A stretch of 64,000 bases of DNA from Cellulomonas fimi (GTDB lineage: Bacteria > Actinomycetota > Actinomycetes > Actinomycetales > Cellulomonadaceae): positions 3,906,001-3,970,000 of the forward strand of contig NZ_CP110680.1 of the NCBI RefSeq assembly GCF_028583725.1, given 5' to 3'. Below the pieces are notes generated by a model. That model did no database searches, had not been told where the DNA came from, and worked only from the letters and a program-made list of their open reading frames with translations. The translations under genes and the position numbers were made by a program. Positions 8,663 to 16,799 of this stretch are shown here, in pieces; positions within the stretch are counted from its first letter, which is position 1, and every line of letters begins with the position of its first letter.

Positions 8663-8676
8663 TGTGATCGGTCCCA
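8663..8676 (+). promoter_or_regulatory. candidate LacI-type operator 3
   Basis: TGTGATCGGTCCCA differs from the site at 8612 by one base and ends 27 nt before the beta-galactosidase start. It is the most symmetrical of the three (TGTGATC against TGGGACC). Confidence 0.55.
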
Positions 8677-8703
8677 ATGACCGCCCTGACCCGACGGAGC
8701 GTC

Positions 8704-10749
8704 ATGCCTCAGCAGCCCCCCACCGGTCCCGCGCGCGCCAGCTGGCCGCTCGGCATGGACCGCATCGCCTACGGCGGCGACTACAACCCGGAGCAGTGGC
8801 CGCGGGAGGTCTGGGACGAGGACGTCGCCCTCATGCGGGAGGCCGGCGTCACCCTCGTCAGCGTCGGGATCTTCTCGTGGGCGATGCTCGAGCCCCGCCC
8901 CGGCGAGCACGACTTCGGCTGGCTCGACGAGCTGCTCGACCTGCTCCACGAGAACGGCATCCGCGTCGACCTCGGCACCCCGACCGCGTCACCGCCCGCC
9001 TGGTTCTTCGCCGCGCACCCCGACGCGCGCGTCGTCACCCGGGACGGCACCGTCCTCGGCTTCGGCTCGCGCGGCATGGCCGCCCCCACCCACCCGGCCT
9101 ACCGGACCGCGGCCGTGAGCATCGCCGACGCGCTCGCACGCCGGTACGGCAGCCACCCCGCCGTCGCGCTCTGGCACGTCCACAACGAGTACGGCGCACC
9201 CGTCGCCGAGGACTACTCCCCCGCGGCCGCGACCGCGTTCCGCGCCTGGCTGCAGGACCGGTACGGCACGCTCGACGCCCTCAACGCCGCCTGGGGCACC
9301 GCGTTCTGGGGCCAGCGGTACGTCGAGTGGGCGCACGTCGACGTCCCCGCGGTCGCCCCGTCGGTGGTCAACCCCGCGCAGCGCCTCGACTTCGCGCGGT
9401 TCTCCGACCAGGCCCTGCGCGAGTGCTACGTCGCGGAGCGCGACGCGATCCGCGCGCACTCCGACATCCCCGTCACCACGAACTTCATGACGACCAACTG
9501 CCTGCCGGTCGACCTGTGGTCCTGGGCCGACGAGGTCGACGTCGTCGCCAACGACCACTACCTCGACGCCGCGGACGAGCGGTCCCACGTGGGCCTCGCG
9601 CTCGCCGCCGACCTCACGCGCTCGCTCGCACGCGGCAAGCCGTGGATCCTCATGGAGCACTCCACGTCGGCCGTGAACTGGCAGCCGCGCAACGTCGCCA
9701 AGCGACCCGGTGAGCTCGCACGCAACGCCTACAGCCACCTCGGGCGCGGCGCCGACGCGATCCTGTTCTTCCAGTGGCGCGCCTCCCGCTCCGGCGCCGA
9801 GAAGTTCCACTCCGCGATGCTCCCCCACGCCGGCACGTCGTCCCGCGTCTGGCGCGAGGTCACCGCGCTCGGCGGCGAGCTCGCCCGGCTCGACGAGGTG
9901 CGCGGCTCCACCGTCCGCGCCGACGTCGCGATCGTCTGGGACTGGCAGTCGTTCTGGGCGCAGGACCTCGAGTGGCGGCCGACCGTCGACCTCGACCACC
10001 GCGAGCGCGTCCTCGCGTACTACGAGCGGCTGTGGCGCGACGGCCTCACCGTCGACCTCGTCCACCCGTCCGCCGACCTGTCCGGCTACCGGCTCGTCGT
10101 CGCACCGGCGTCGTACCTGCTCACGGCGGCCGACGGTGACAACCTCACGCGCTGGGTCGCGGACGGCGGGACGCTCGTCGTCTCGTACTTCTCCGGGATC
10201 GTCGACGAGCACGACGCCGTGCACCCCGGCGGGTACGGCGCACCGCTGCGCACCGCGCTCGGCCTCACCGTCGAGGAGTTCCAGCCGCTGCGCGCCGGGC
10301 GGACCGTGCAGGTCGCCTGGTCGCACGACGGCACCACCGCCGACCTCGTGGGCGACGTCTGGGCCGACGACCTCGTGCTCGACGGTGCCGAGGTCGTCGC
10401 GACCTACGCCGACGGGCCCGTGGCCGCGCGCCCCGCGATCACGCGCCACCGCCACGGCGCGGGGACCGGCTGGTACGTCTCCACCCGGCTCGACGTCGAC
10501 CAGCTCGCCGTCGTGCTCGACGCCGCCTACGCCGACGCCGGGATCACTCCCGCCGGGCTGCCCGAGGACGTCGAGGTCGTCCGACGGCACGGCACCGACG
10601 CGGACTACGTCGTCGTGGTCAACCACACCGACGCACCCGTCGCCGTCGCCGTCGACGGGACCGACCTGCTCACCGGGGCCACGGTGACCGGCACCGTGAA
10701 GGTCGCCGCGGGCGGCGTCGTGGTCGTCCGCGAGGCGCCCGGCCTCTGA
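8704..10749 (+). CDS. beta-galactosidase, GH42
   Basis: 681 aa, the full length usual for GH42. The TIM barrel opens with IAYGGDYNPEQWP. The predicted acid/base is Glu162 in HVHNEYGAP and the nucleophile Glu318 in WILMEHS. A trimerisation domain (about 400-600) and a short beta C-terminal domain follow. No signal peptide is visible, so it should hydrolyse imported beta-galactosides in the cytoplasm. The ATG at 8704 follows GGAG and matches the family N-terminus; an ATG at 8677 directly abuts an operator and lacks a ribosome site. It is divergent from, and probably co-regulated with, the transporter. Confidence 0.93.
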   Translation: MPQQPPTGPARASWPLGMDRIAYGGDYNPEQWPREVWDEDVALMREAGVTLVSVGIFSWAMLEPRPGEHDFGWLDELLDLLHENGIRVDLGTPTASPPAWFFAAHPDARVVTRDGTVLGFGSRGMAAPTHPAYRTAAVSIADALARRYGSHPAVALWHVHNEYGAPVAEDYSPAAATAFRAWLQDRYGTLDALNAAWGTAFWGQRYVEWAHVDVPAVAPSVVNPAQRLDFARFSDQALRECYVAERDAIRAHSDIPVTTNFMTTNCLPVDLWSWADEVDVVANDHYLDAADERSHVGLALAADLTRSLARGKPWILMEHSTSAVNWQPRNVAKRPGELARNAYSHLGRGADAILFFQWRASRSGAEKFHSAMLPHAGTSSRVWREVTALGGELARLDEVRGSTVRADVAIVWDWQSFWAQDLEWRPTVDLDHRERVLAYYERLWRDGLTVDLVHPSADLSGYRLVVAPASYLLTAADGDNLTRWVADGGTLVVSYFSGIVDEHDAVHPGGYGAPLRTALGLTVEEFQPLRAGRTVQVAWSHDGTTADLVGDVWADDLVLDGAEVVATYADGPVAARPAITRHRHGAGTGWYVSTRLDVDQLAVVLDAAYADAGITPAGLPEDVEVVRRHGTDADYVVVVNHTDAPVAVAVDGTDLLTGATVTGTVKVAAGGVVVVREAPGL

Positions 10750-10791
10750 CGGCCCGCCTCCCGGTCCGGCGACCCCGCGTCGGGCACGAGC

Positions 10792-10827
10792 AAGGCCGGT
10801 CGGCGTCCCTCCACGCCGACCGGCCTT
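10792..10827 (+). terminator. terminator of the beta-galactosidase gene
   Basis: A perfect 15-bp stem (AAGGCCGGTCGGCGT with its complement) and a 6-nt loop, 42 nt after the stop codon. The right arm ends in CTT and then CGTCG, so the T-run is minimal, as is usual in high-GC actinobacteria. Confidence 0.8.
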
Positions 10828-10860
10828 CGTCGCCCCCTGCTGCCCCCTGCCGCCCCCTGC

Positions 10861-10880
10861 CCCGCCGCTCGCGCGGCGGG
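10861..10880 (-). terminator. terminator of the sigma-partner gene
   Basis: CCCGCCGC-TCGC-GCGGCGGG, an 8-bp perfect stem with a tetraloop, 5 nt beyond the stop of the convergent gene. Between this and the beta-galactosidase terminator lies a short run of CCCCCTGC-type imperfect repeats (about 10830-10860). Confidence 0.6.
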
Positions 10881-10885
10881 ACGTC

Positions 10886-12394
10886 TCAGCGCGCCGCCGC
10901 CGTGAAGTCCAGGTCGGAGTCCGCGACCGCCACGACGGTCCACGTCCGGCCGTCCGACGAGGACAGCTCGTACGTCGGCAGCAGCACCGCGGCGCCGTCG
11001 GGCAGCGTCGTGAGCGCGAGGCCCAGGCGTGCCGACTCGATCGTCACGTCCTCGACCGGCCACGCGAGCGGCCCGAAGTCCGGGGTCGCGGGCACGGTCG
11101 GGGCCTCGTCGGGCGCGGGCGCGATCTCGGCACCGGCCTCCGCACGCGCCATCCCGTCCGCCGCGAGCGGCATGATCCCGCCCGACGCCCCGAACCGCGG
11201 GTCGCCCAGCCGCTCGACGGCCGTGCGCGGGCTCACCACGTCGTAGTCGCCGAGCTCGACGACAGGTGCCAGCGAACCCCACAGCGACTGGACGCCGTCG
11301 CCCACGAGCGACACGTTCCACGCGACGCCCGTGCGCTGACCGTCGACCACCTGGTGCGCGGCGACCTGCACGAGCGCGGGCGACCCCGTGTCCGCCACGA
11401 CCTCGAGCTCGTACGCCGCCGGGTCCACGCCCAGCGAGCGCAGCAGGTCGGACGCCTTCGCCTTCGCCGCGTCACCCGTCGGGGCCGCGGGCAGGTCCTG
11501 CCGGCACTCCGTGCCGAAGCTTGGGTCGACCTGCGCCCGGTCGACCGACGACGACGTGCCCGCTCCTTCCGCGCCGCCGTCGAGCGTCTCGGGGGCCGAC
11601 GCGACGCACGCCCACGGGTCCTTCGACGGGTCGTAGTACGAGACGCTCGCGGTCCCGTCGGGCGAGAGCGACACGGTCGGTCCGGTGCCGTCCGTCGAGC
11701 CGACGGTCCACGAGCCGTACTCCTGCCGCGGCTCGCCCGCGACGCCGAGCGCCGCCGCGACCCGCGCGAGCGTCTCCTGCGAGAACGCCGACGCCGCGTC
11801 GAACGTCCACGCCGTCCCGGTGCCCGTCTCGTCGGACAGCCCGCTGCCCGCCGTGAACACGACCCGACCGCCGTACCAGGCCAGCTTCGACGTCGCCGCC
11901 GAGTCGTCGGCCGCCGCCCCCACGGACGCCATCTCGCGGCCCGCCATCGGCTGCTCGAGCGACATCGCCGGCGCCGCCGCGAGGTCCGACGAGGAGCCGC
12001 CGTCGCCCTGCGCCGCGACACCGGCCGCGAACCCGCCGCCGCCCACGACCGCGACGCCCGCGACCGCGGCCGCGACCGTGAGCCAGCGCGTGCGGGACCG
12101 CCGGGCCCGCGCCGCCGCGAGCTCGTCCGGCACGGTCAGCACCTCGACGGTCTCGCCGGGGACGGCGCCCGCGGCCTCGCCCACCGAGGCGGCGACGGCC
12201 GCGCGGATGCGGGCCGCGTCCGGCTCGACGCCCACGGCGGGGTCGGCCGCCCGGAGCCGGGCGAACGCCACGTCGTCGTCGGGGGCGCCGGTCTGCGGTC
12301 CGGCGCCCGTCGACGCGGCGGGCGGGGTCGTGGGGGTGCTCGGGGTGCTCGTCGGCTCGTCGGCCGGGGCGCCGGGCTGCTTGTCGTCGGACAC
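10886..12394 (-). CDS. membrane protein paired with the ECF sigma factor (possible anti-sigma factor)
   Basis: 502 aa. A Pro/Thr-rich N-terminus and a cytoplasmic segment of about 100 residues precede one membrane helix (WLTVAAAVAGVAVVGGGGFA, about 105-125). A large exported C-terminal domain of about 370 residues is rich in Ser/Thr/Gly. Position directly downstream of the ECF sigma gene, and one membrane span, suggest an anti-sigma role. However, no zinc-anti-sigma HxxxCxxC motif is visible, so this is inference from context. It starts at GTG 12394 behind AGGAG; the longer reading frame to 12562 has no start support. Confidence 0.6.
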   Translation of the reverse strand: MSDDKQPGAPADEPTSTPSTPTTPPAASTGAGPQTGAPDDDVAFARLRAADPAVGVEPDAARIRAAVAASVGEAAGAVPGETVEVLTVPDELAAARARRSRTRWLTVAAAVAGVAVVGGGGFAAGVAAQGDGGSSSDLAAAPAMSLEQPMAGREMASVGAAADDSAATSKLAWYGGRVVFTAGSGLSDETGTGTAWTFDAASAFSQETLARVAAALGVAGEPRQEYGSWTVGSTDGTGPTVSLSPDGTASVSYYDPSKDPWACVASAPETLDGGAEGAGTSSSVDRAQVDPSFGTECRQDLPAAPTGDAAKAKASDLLRSLGVDPAAYELEVVADTGSPALVQVAAHQVVDGQRTGVAWNVSLVGDGVQSLWGSLAPVVELGDYDVVSPRTAVERLGDPRFGASGGIMPLAADGMARAEAGAEIAPAPDEAPTVPATPDFGPLAWPVEDVTIESARLGLALTTLPDGAAVLLPTYELSSSDGRTWTVVAVADSDLDFTAAAR

Positions 12395-12419
12395 GGTGTC
12401 TCCTGGGGCGCGTCGGGAA

Positions 12420-12463
12420 CCTGCTCTGCCCTGCTTGTGTGCCGACCCGCCCCCGCCTTGCAC
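12420..12463 (-). promoter_or_regulatory. repeated upstream element, copy before the sigma-partner gene
   Basis: On the plus strand this reads CCTGCTCT, then TGTGCCG, ACCCG and TTGCAC in order. The same blocks in the same order occur at 13177-13211 upstream of the sigma gene. It lies 26-69 nt before the GTG at 12394. It may be a promoter recognised by this sigma factor itself. Confidence 0.4.
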
Positions 12464-12503
12464 GACCCGGTGGTCGCTCACCCGACGGACGGGCTCCGAG
12501 CGA

Positions 12504-13145
12504 TCAGGCGTCGTCGTCGGCGTCGAGCGCGTCCCACGCGTCCCGGAGGCGGGCGCGCGCACGGCTCAGCGCCGCGTCCGCTCCGCCACGGGAGATGCCG
12601 AGCACGTCGGCGAGCGCCTGACCGGCCAGGCCCTCCCACGCGTTGAGCAGCAGGATCTGCCGGTCGCGCGCGGCCAGCGCGCCCAGGACCGCCCGGACCT
12701 GCTCGTCCCGCACCGCGACGACGGCCGGGTCGGTGAGGTCGAGCGTGTCGGGCACGTCCTGCACGGGCACCGGCCGGGCCTTGCGGACGTGGTTCGCGAG
12801 CACGAAGCCCGCCGTCCGGTACAGCCACGGCAGCTCGGCGCCGCGCGGGACGTCGTCGCGGCGGCGCCACGCCACCGTGAGGACGTCGGCCGTGAGGTCC
12901 TCGGCGTCCTGCCGGCCGACGCGTCGCACGACGAACCGGTGCACGGCCGTCGCGTGCTCCCGCACGATCGCGTCGAACCACACCCGGTCGGCCGGCGCGA
13001 CGGGACCGGAGGGGCGGTCCGGCTCGCGGTCGGCGTCGTGCACGGACCCGTGCGCGGGGACGTCGTCGCGCGTCACGGGGCCGCCCGCCGGTGGCTCGTC
13101 GGCGGTCACGTCGTCGACCGGTGTGCTCGGTGTCGGCGTCGGCAC
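12504..13145 (-). CDS. ECF-type RNA polymerase sigma factor
   Basis: 213 aa. Region 2 contains FVVRRVGRQDAEDLTADVL and region 4 LAARDRQILLLNAWEGLAGQ, followed by the recognition helix around LADVLGISRGGADAALSRAR. An acidic, Pro-rich N-terminal extension of about 55 residues precedes region 2. It probably directs transcription of itself and the downstream partner gene, since both carry the same upstream element. The GTG at 13145 follows GGGAG; a longer frame up to 13211 would put the start inside that element. Confidence 0.87.
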   Translation of the reverse strand: MPTPTPSTPVDDVTADEPPAGGPVTRDDVPAHGSVHDADREPDRPSGPVAPADRVWFDAIVREHATAVHRFVVRRVGRQDAEDLTADVLTVAWRRRDDVPRGAELPWLYRTAGFVLANHVRKARPVPVQDVPDTLDLTDPAVVAVRDEQVRAVLGALAARDRQILLLNAWEGLAGQALADVLGISRGGADAALSRARARLRDAWDALDADDDA

Positions 13146-13176
13146 GATGCTCCCGGGGGTCGTCGGAGGGTCCTCA

Positions 13177-13211
13177 CCTGCTCTCTGTGCCGGGACCCGG
13201 CGATCTTGCAC
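13177..13211 (-). promoter_or_regulatory. repeated upstream element, copy before the ECF sigma gene
   Basis: It contains the blocks CCTGCTCT, TGTGCCG, ACCCG and TTGCAC in the same order as 12420-12463 but is 9 nt shorter. It lies 32-66 nt before the sigma start codon. An autoregulatory promoter is plausible but unproven. Confidence 0.4.
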
Positions 13212-13238
13212 ACCGCCGACGACGACTTCCGGCGCGGG

Positions 13239-13811
13239 CTACGCGACGGCGACCGCGAGCGACCGGCGCGCCTCGTCGAGCGCCCCGGCGAGCGAGCGCC
13301 GGGCGGCGACGGCGTCGAGCCGGACCAGACCCGCGCGGCCCGACCGGCCGAACTCGTCGACGAGCTCCGCGAGCAGGTCGCGCTCGACCAGGGGCTCGTC
13401 GACCTCCAGCACCGTGCCGCCCGCGTCGTGCACGACGAACGTGACCTGCGGGACGAAGCCCTGCGCGGGCGCGACCCGGAACCACGTGCCGTCGACGACG
13501 ACCGGTGCGGGCATCGTCCGGCCCGCGACGCGGATGCCGCGCAGCGCGGCACGGACCGCGGCGGCGTCGTCGGGCCCGAGACCCTCGGCCGCGTCGACCT
13601 CGTCCAGGTCGACGAGCACGACGCACGCCGGTCCCGGCTCGTCCGCGCCCGGGTGCCAGGCGGCGTCGAGCTCGAGGGTGAGGAAGCCGTCGTGGACCGC
13701 GAACGCCGACCGGACCGCGTCGAGGCGCGCCGCGACGTCGAGCCCGCGCAGCGGGTTGCGGCGCGAGTCGCACACCGACCCGCACGAGCAGGAGATCGTC
13801 ACCATGCGCAC
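13239..13811 (-). CDS. unknown protein with N-terminal Cys cluster
   Basis: 190 aa, not recognised. The N-terminus reads VRMVTISCSCGSVCD, with three Cys in a CxCxxxC arrangement that could bind a metal or take part in redox chemistry. The rest looks like a soluble alpha/beta protein with an acidic central part and an Ala/Arg-rich helical C-terminus. GGAGG seven bases before the GTG at 13811 fixes the start. It sits between the sigma operon and the ParA-like gene, all on the same strand. No function is assigned. Confidence 0.65.
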   Translation of the reverse strand: MRMVTISCSCGSVCDSRRNPLRGLDVAARLDAVRSAFAVHDGFLTLELDAAWHPGADEPGPACVVLVDLDEVDAAEGLGPDDAAAVRAALRGIRVAGRTMPAPVVVDGTWFRVAPAQGFVPQVTFVVHDAGGTVLEVDEPLVERDLLAELVDEFGRSGRAGLVRLDAVAARRSLAGALDEARRSLAVAVA

Positions 13812-13911
13812 CAGGGTGCCTCCGACCACCGACATCCGCGCGGACGACCGGCGGCGCGGCGCCGATCCGCGCCGCCGCCGTCACGCCCGCGCGAGGCGGG
13901 CGCGCCGCGCG

Positions 13912-15387
13912 TCAGAGCCCGTCGGCGACGATCGCCGTCGCGCGCAGCCACGCGTCGCGCGTCGACGGGTGCAGCGCCTCGTAGTCGATCGGGCCGCCGG
14001 ACACGAGCGCCTTGTCGTGCGGGACCTCGACGACGGCCCGGGTCAGCGCGCCGAAGTGGCCGCGCAGCCGCGTGCGGAGGTCCTTGTCGACCTTGGGCGA
14101 CGGCGCGGACAGGATCGTCACCGCCCGGCGCACGGCCTCCTCGTGGCCCTTGGCGCGCAGCGCGTCGAGCGCCCACGCCGCGGACTGCGCGGTGTCCTCG
14201 CGGATCGTCGAGACGACGACGATCTGGTCGGCCGCGTCGACCGACGCCTGCCAGTTGGAGGCACGCATGTTGTTGCCCGTGTCGATGACGAGCACCCGGT
14301 AGAACCGCGAGAGCACCTGGTGCAGCGCGACGAACGACGCCGCGTCGACCGACGACAGCGACGCCGAGCTCTCGTCGGACGCGAGCACGTCGAACTGCTC
14401 GGCGGCCTGCGTCCGGACGAACCCGTCGAGGTCGCCGATGCGCACGGTCGCGCGCCCGCCGAGCCGCGGCAGGGCGTTGAGCAGGTCGACCGCGGTCCGC
14501 TGGTGCTCGGTGTGCGCGGACCGCCAGCCGAGCGTGCCGCGCGTCTCGTTGTTGTCCCACGCGAGCGTGTACCCGCCGCGCTGGATGCCGAACGTCGCCG
14601 CCAGCAGCATCGTGGCGGTCGTCTTGTGCGCGCCGCCCTTGGGGTTGACGACGACGATCGTCTTGGGCCCGTCGAACGTGCGCCGCACCGACGCGGACTG
14701 CGACCGGCGGTTGCGCTCGGCGCGGCCCGGGCCGGGCGAGATCGCGCCGAACGTGAGGCGGCGGACGCCACCGCGCCAGCCGTGCTCGGCCGGGCCGTCG
14801 GACGCGGGGTGCCGGGCGGCGAGCAGGTCGTCGAGCGTCGGCAGGGACGTCGCGTCCGACGCAGCCGCCCGGGTCGTCGCGGCGCCCGCGCGGGCGGTCG
14901 CGGAGCGGCCCGCCGAGGGAGCGGGCGCGGCACCGGCACCCGCGGGTGGCTCGGACGGCGCCGGCGTCGACGGCTCGGGCTCGACCGCGACCGGCTCGGC
15001 CGGTGCCGTCGGCGGCTCGACCGTGGCCGCCCCGTCGACGGGGGTCGGCGGCGGGCCGACGGGCGGGGCGATCGACGCGAGGTCGGCGGCGGCCGTCCCC
15101 TCGGGCGGCGTCGGGGTGCCCGCCTCGTCGACGAGCCCGTCGGGGTGGATCAGCAGGGACCACACGCCGTCGGGGTCGCGCACCTGCACGGGCAGCGGCG
15201 ACCCGACCGACCCGGCCAGGGTCGCGATGCGCTGCGTGATGGCCGCCCCCGCCTCCTGGAGGTTCGCGGTCTGCACCTGCTCGATCACGCCGTCGACGGA
15301 GATCTCGCCCGTGCCGTCCTCGCGCACCTCGGCGCGGATCTCCGGCAGGCGCGTGGCGGCCGGTGCCTGTCCCTCGGTGTCGGTCAT
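13912..15387 (-). CDS. ParA/MinD-like P-loop ATPase with long N-terminal extension
   Basis: 491 aa. The first 100 residues form a small folded region. A Pro/Ala/Glu-rich linker (about 110-215) and a C-terminal MinD/ParA domain follow. The deviant Walker A is VVVNPKGGAHKTTATML, where the usual GVGKT is replaced by GAHKT but both signature lysines are kept. Walker B is VLVIDTGNNM. Related actinobacterial proteins with long disordered N-termini occur beside type VII secretion genes, but none of those genes is adjacent here; the nearest are 12 kb away. The ATG at 15387 follows AAGGGCG. Role in cargo positioning or secretion is inference. Confidence 0.8.
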   Translation of the reverse strand: MTDTEGQAPAATRLPEIRAEVREDGTGEISVDGVIEQVQTANLQEAGAAITQRIATLAGSVGSPLPVQVRDPDGVWSLLIHPDGLVDEAGTPTPPEGTAAADLASIAPPVGPPPTPVDGAATVEPPTAPAEPVAVEPEPSTPAPSEPPAGAGAAPAPSAGRSATARAGAATTRAAASDATSLPTLDDLLAARHPASDGPAEHGWRGGVRRLTFGAISPGPGRAERNRRSQSASVRRTFDGPKTIVVVNPKGGAHKTTATMLLAATFGIQRGGYTLAWDNNETRGTLGWRSAHTEHQRTAVDLLNALPRLGGRATVRIGDLDGFVRTQAAEQFDVLASDESSASLSSVDAASFVALHQVLSRFYRVLVIDTGNNMRASNWQASVDAADQIVVVSTIREDTAQSAAWALDALRAKGHEEAVRRAVTILSAPSPKVDKDLRTRLRGHFGALTRAVVEVPHDKALVSGGPIDYEALHPSTRDAWLRATAIVADGL

Positions 15388-15495
15388 CAGTCGCCCTTCG
15401 CTGGCTGGTCGCACGTCCCAGAAACTACGCGCACCGGGCGTACGCCGCATCGTCGAGCCGCAGGCCAGACCCCGTCCCGACGTCCCGAGGGGTGG

Positions 15496-15939
15496 TCAGT
15501 CGGCGATGTCGAGCTCGAACCAGACCGTCTTGCCGGGGTGCCCGTCGGCCCGCGCGGTGGTCCCCCACGACTCCGCGAGCGCCTCGACGAGCGCGAGACC
15601 GCGGCCGCTCGGGGCCGTCGGCTCGGGGTGCGACACGGTCGGGTGGCCGCCGCCGTCGTCGGTCACGCCGACCCGCACGGTGCGCTCGCCGACGCTCACG
15701 TGCACGTGCACGAGCCCGTCGGACGGCCCGTGCAGCACCGCGTTCGACACGAGCTCGCCCGTCAGCAGCTCGACCACCTGGTTGACCGCGCCGGTCACAC
15801 CCGACCCGGCCACGGTCCGCATGACCCAGTGCCGCGCGGCTCGCGGCGCGGAGCGCTCCGCGCGCACGACGACCTCGTCGTCCACCCGCCACTCCCGCCG
15901 GAGGCTCGCGGCGCTCCTCAGGTCTCGCACGTCACCCAC
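15496..15939 (-). CDS. HATPase_c-type ATP-binding protein (anti-sigma kinase-like)
   Basis: About 147 aa. N box ELVSNAVLHG and G boxes TDDGGG and PSGRGLALVEAL place it with the small RsbW/SpoIIAB-like HATPase proteins that are common in actinobacteria. The fold usually phosphorylates an anti-sigma antagonist or binds a sigma factor. A STAS-like protein is encoded far away at 61.3 kb, and no partner lies nearby. The start is uncertain: GTG at 15939 or 15930. Confidence 0.82.
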   Translation of the reverse strand: MGDVRDLRSAASLRREWRVDDEVVVRAERSAPRAARHWVMRTVAGSGVTGAVNQVVELLTGELVSNAVLHGPSDGLVHVHVSVGERTVRVGVTDDGGGHPTVSHPEPTAPSGRGLALVEALAESWGTTARADGHPGKTVWFELDIAD

Positions 15940-16028
15940 CCGTCCAGGGTGCCCGAACGTCCGCCGTCGCGCCGGACGGACCGCGACGCGTCCGGGTGAC
16001 GTGCACAGGACCTGCACGTCCGCGCCGG

Positions 16029-16394
16029 TCAGGCGCGCTGCTCGACGAGCCCGACGAGGTTGCCGTCGGGGTCCCGCACGAACGCCTGCCACTCGTCCGT
16101 GCCGGCCGGCCCGAGGGTGGCGTCGTCGTGCCGGAAGATCACGTGCGGCTCCCCCTCGACGGGCACCCCCGCGGCGCGCAGCCGCTCGACCGTCGCGGCG
16201 ACGTCGTCGACGCGCAGGTACAGCAGCGCCGAGGGTGCACCGGTGTCGAGCAGCAGCCGGACCCCGTCGAGGTCGAAGAAGAGCAGGCCGGGCGGGTCGA
16301 ACCGCGCGGTCGGTCCCCGGCCGAGCAGGTCCGTGTAGAAGGCGGCGGCACGGTCGAGGTCGGTGGCGCGCTGGGCCACCTGGACGAGGCTCAT
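16029..16394 (-). CDS. VOC-family (glyoxalase/bleomycin-resistance-like) protein
   Basis: 121 aa, the single-module length of the family. Two beta-alpha-beta-beta-beta repeats are visible, starting ATDLDRAAAFYTDLLG and ending FVRDPDGNLVGLVE. The metal-binding residues and substrate cannot be assigned from the sequence alone. The start is an ATG at 16394. It is divergent from the small gene at 16590, with a 16-bp palindrome between them. Confidence 0.85.
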   Translation of the reverse strand: MSLVQVAQRATDLDRAAAFYTDLLGRGPTARFDPPGLLFFDLDGVRLLLDTGAPSALLYLRVDDVAATVERLRAAGVPVEGEPHVIFRHDDATLGPAGTDEWQAFVRDPDGNLVGLVEQRA

Positions 16395-16459
16395 CCGCCC
16401 ATGCTCCCGCGCGCGCGGCCGCCGGGACAGACCCGGACGTCGCCGCTGGTCACGTGCCT

Positions 16460-16475
16460 TCTGAGGTACCTCAGA
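16460..16475. promoter_or_regulatory. perfect 16-bp palindrome, candidate operator
   Basis: TCTGAGGTACCTCAGA is exactly self-complementary. It lies in the 195-nt gap between the divergent VOC gene and the small-protein/LAL-regulator pair. A dimeric DNA-binding protein, possibly the LAL regulator itself, is the simplest explanation. No second copy was noticed in the window. Confidence 0.45.
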
Positions 16476-16589
16476 CGCGCCTCACCCGGATCGGACCGTC
16501 AGGACCGGTCGACCGACCGATCCGCGGCGGGGGGCCTCACGAGCATCGTCAAGGTCGTCGGAGAAGGCATCGCGAAGGAGGAGGACACC

Positions 16590-16799
16590 ATGACCGAGCT
16601 CTGGGGACCGGCGCTCGACGCCGAGCTCGCGTTCCGTCGCGAGCAGCTCGTGCAGGCCGCGCAGCCGCGGAGGGCGGCGCGCGACACCACCCGTCCCGTG
16701 GCCGTCGACCGGCGCACCGTCCGTCCCGGCCACCGCCGGGGGGCAGCGGTGCGTGGGTGGCTGCTGCGAGGATCGGGGGCGTGGCACGTGGCCCGATGA
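16590..16799 (+). CDS. small protein coupled to the LAL regulator
   Basis: 69 aa, not recognised. It begins MTELWGPALDAELAFRREQL, with an acidic helical N-terminus, and becomes strongly basic towards the C-terminus. A very strong Shine-Dalgarno (AAGGAGGAGG) precedes the ATG. Its TGA overlaps the regulator's ATG by 4 nt (ATGA), so it is probably a real gene that also couples translation of the regulator. It is too short to assign a function. Confidence 0.6.
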   Translation: MTELWGPALDAELAFRREQLVQAAQPRRAARDTTRPVAVDRRTVRPGHRRGAAVRGWLLRGSGAWHVAR

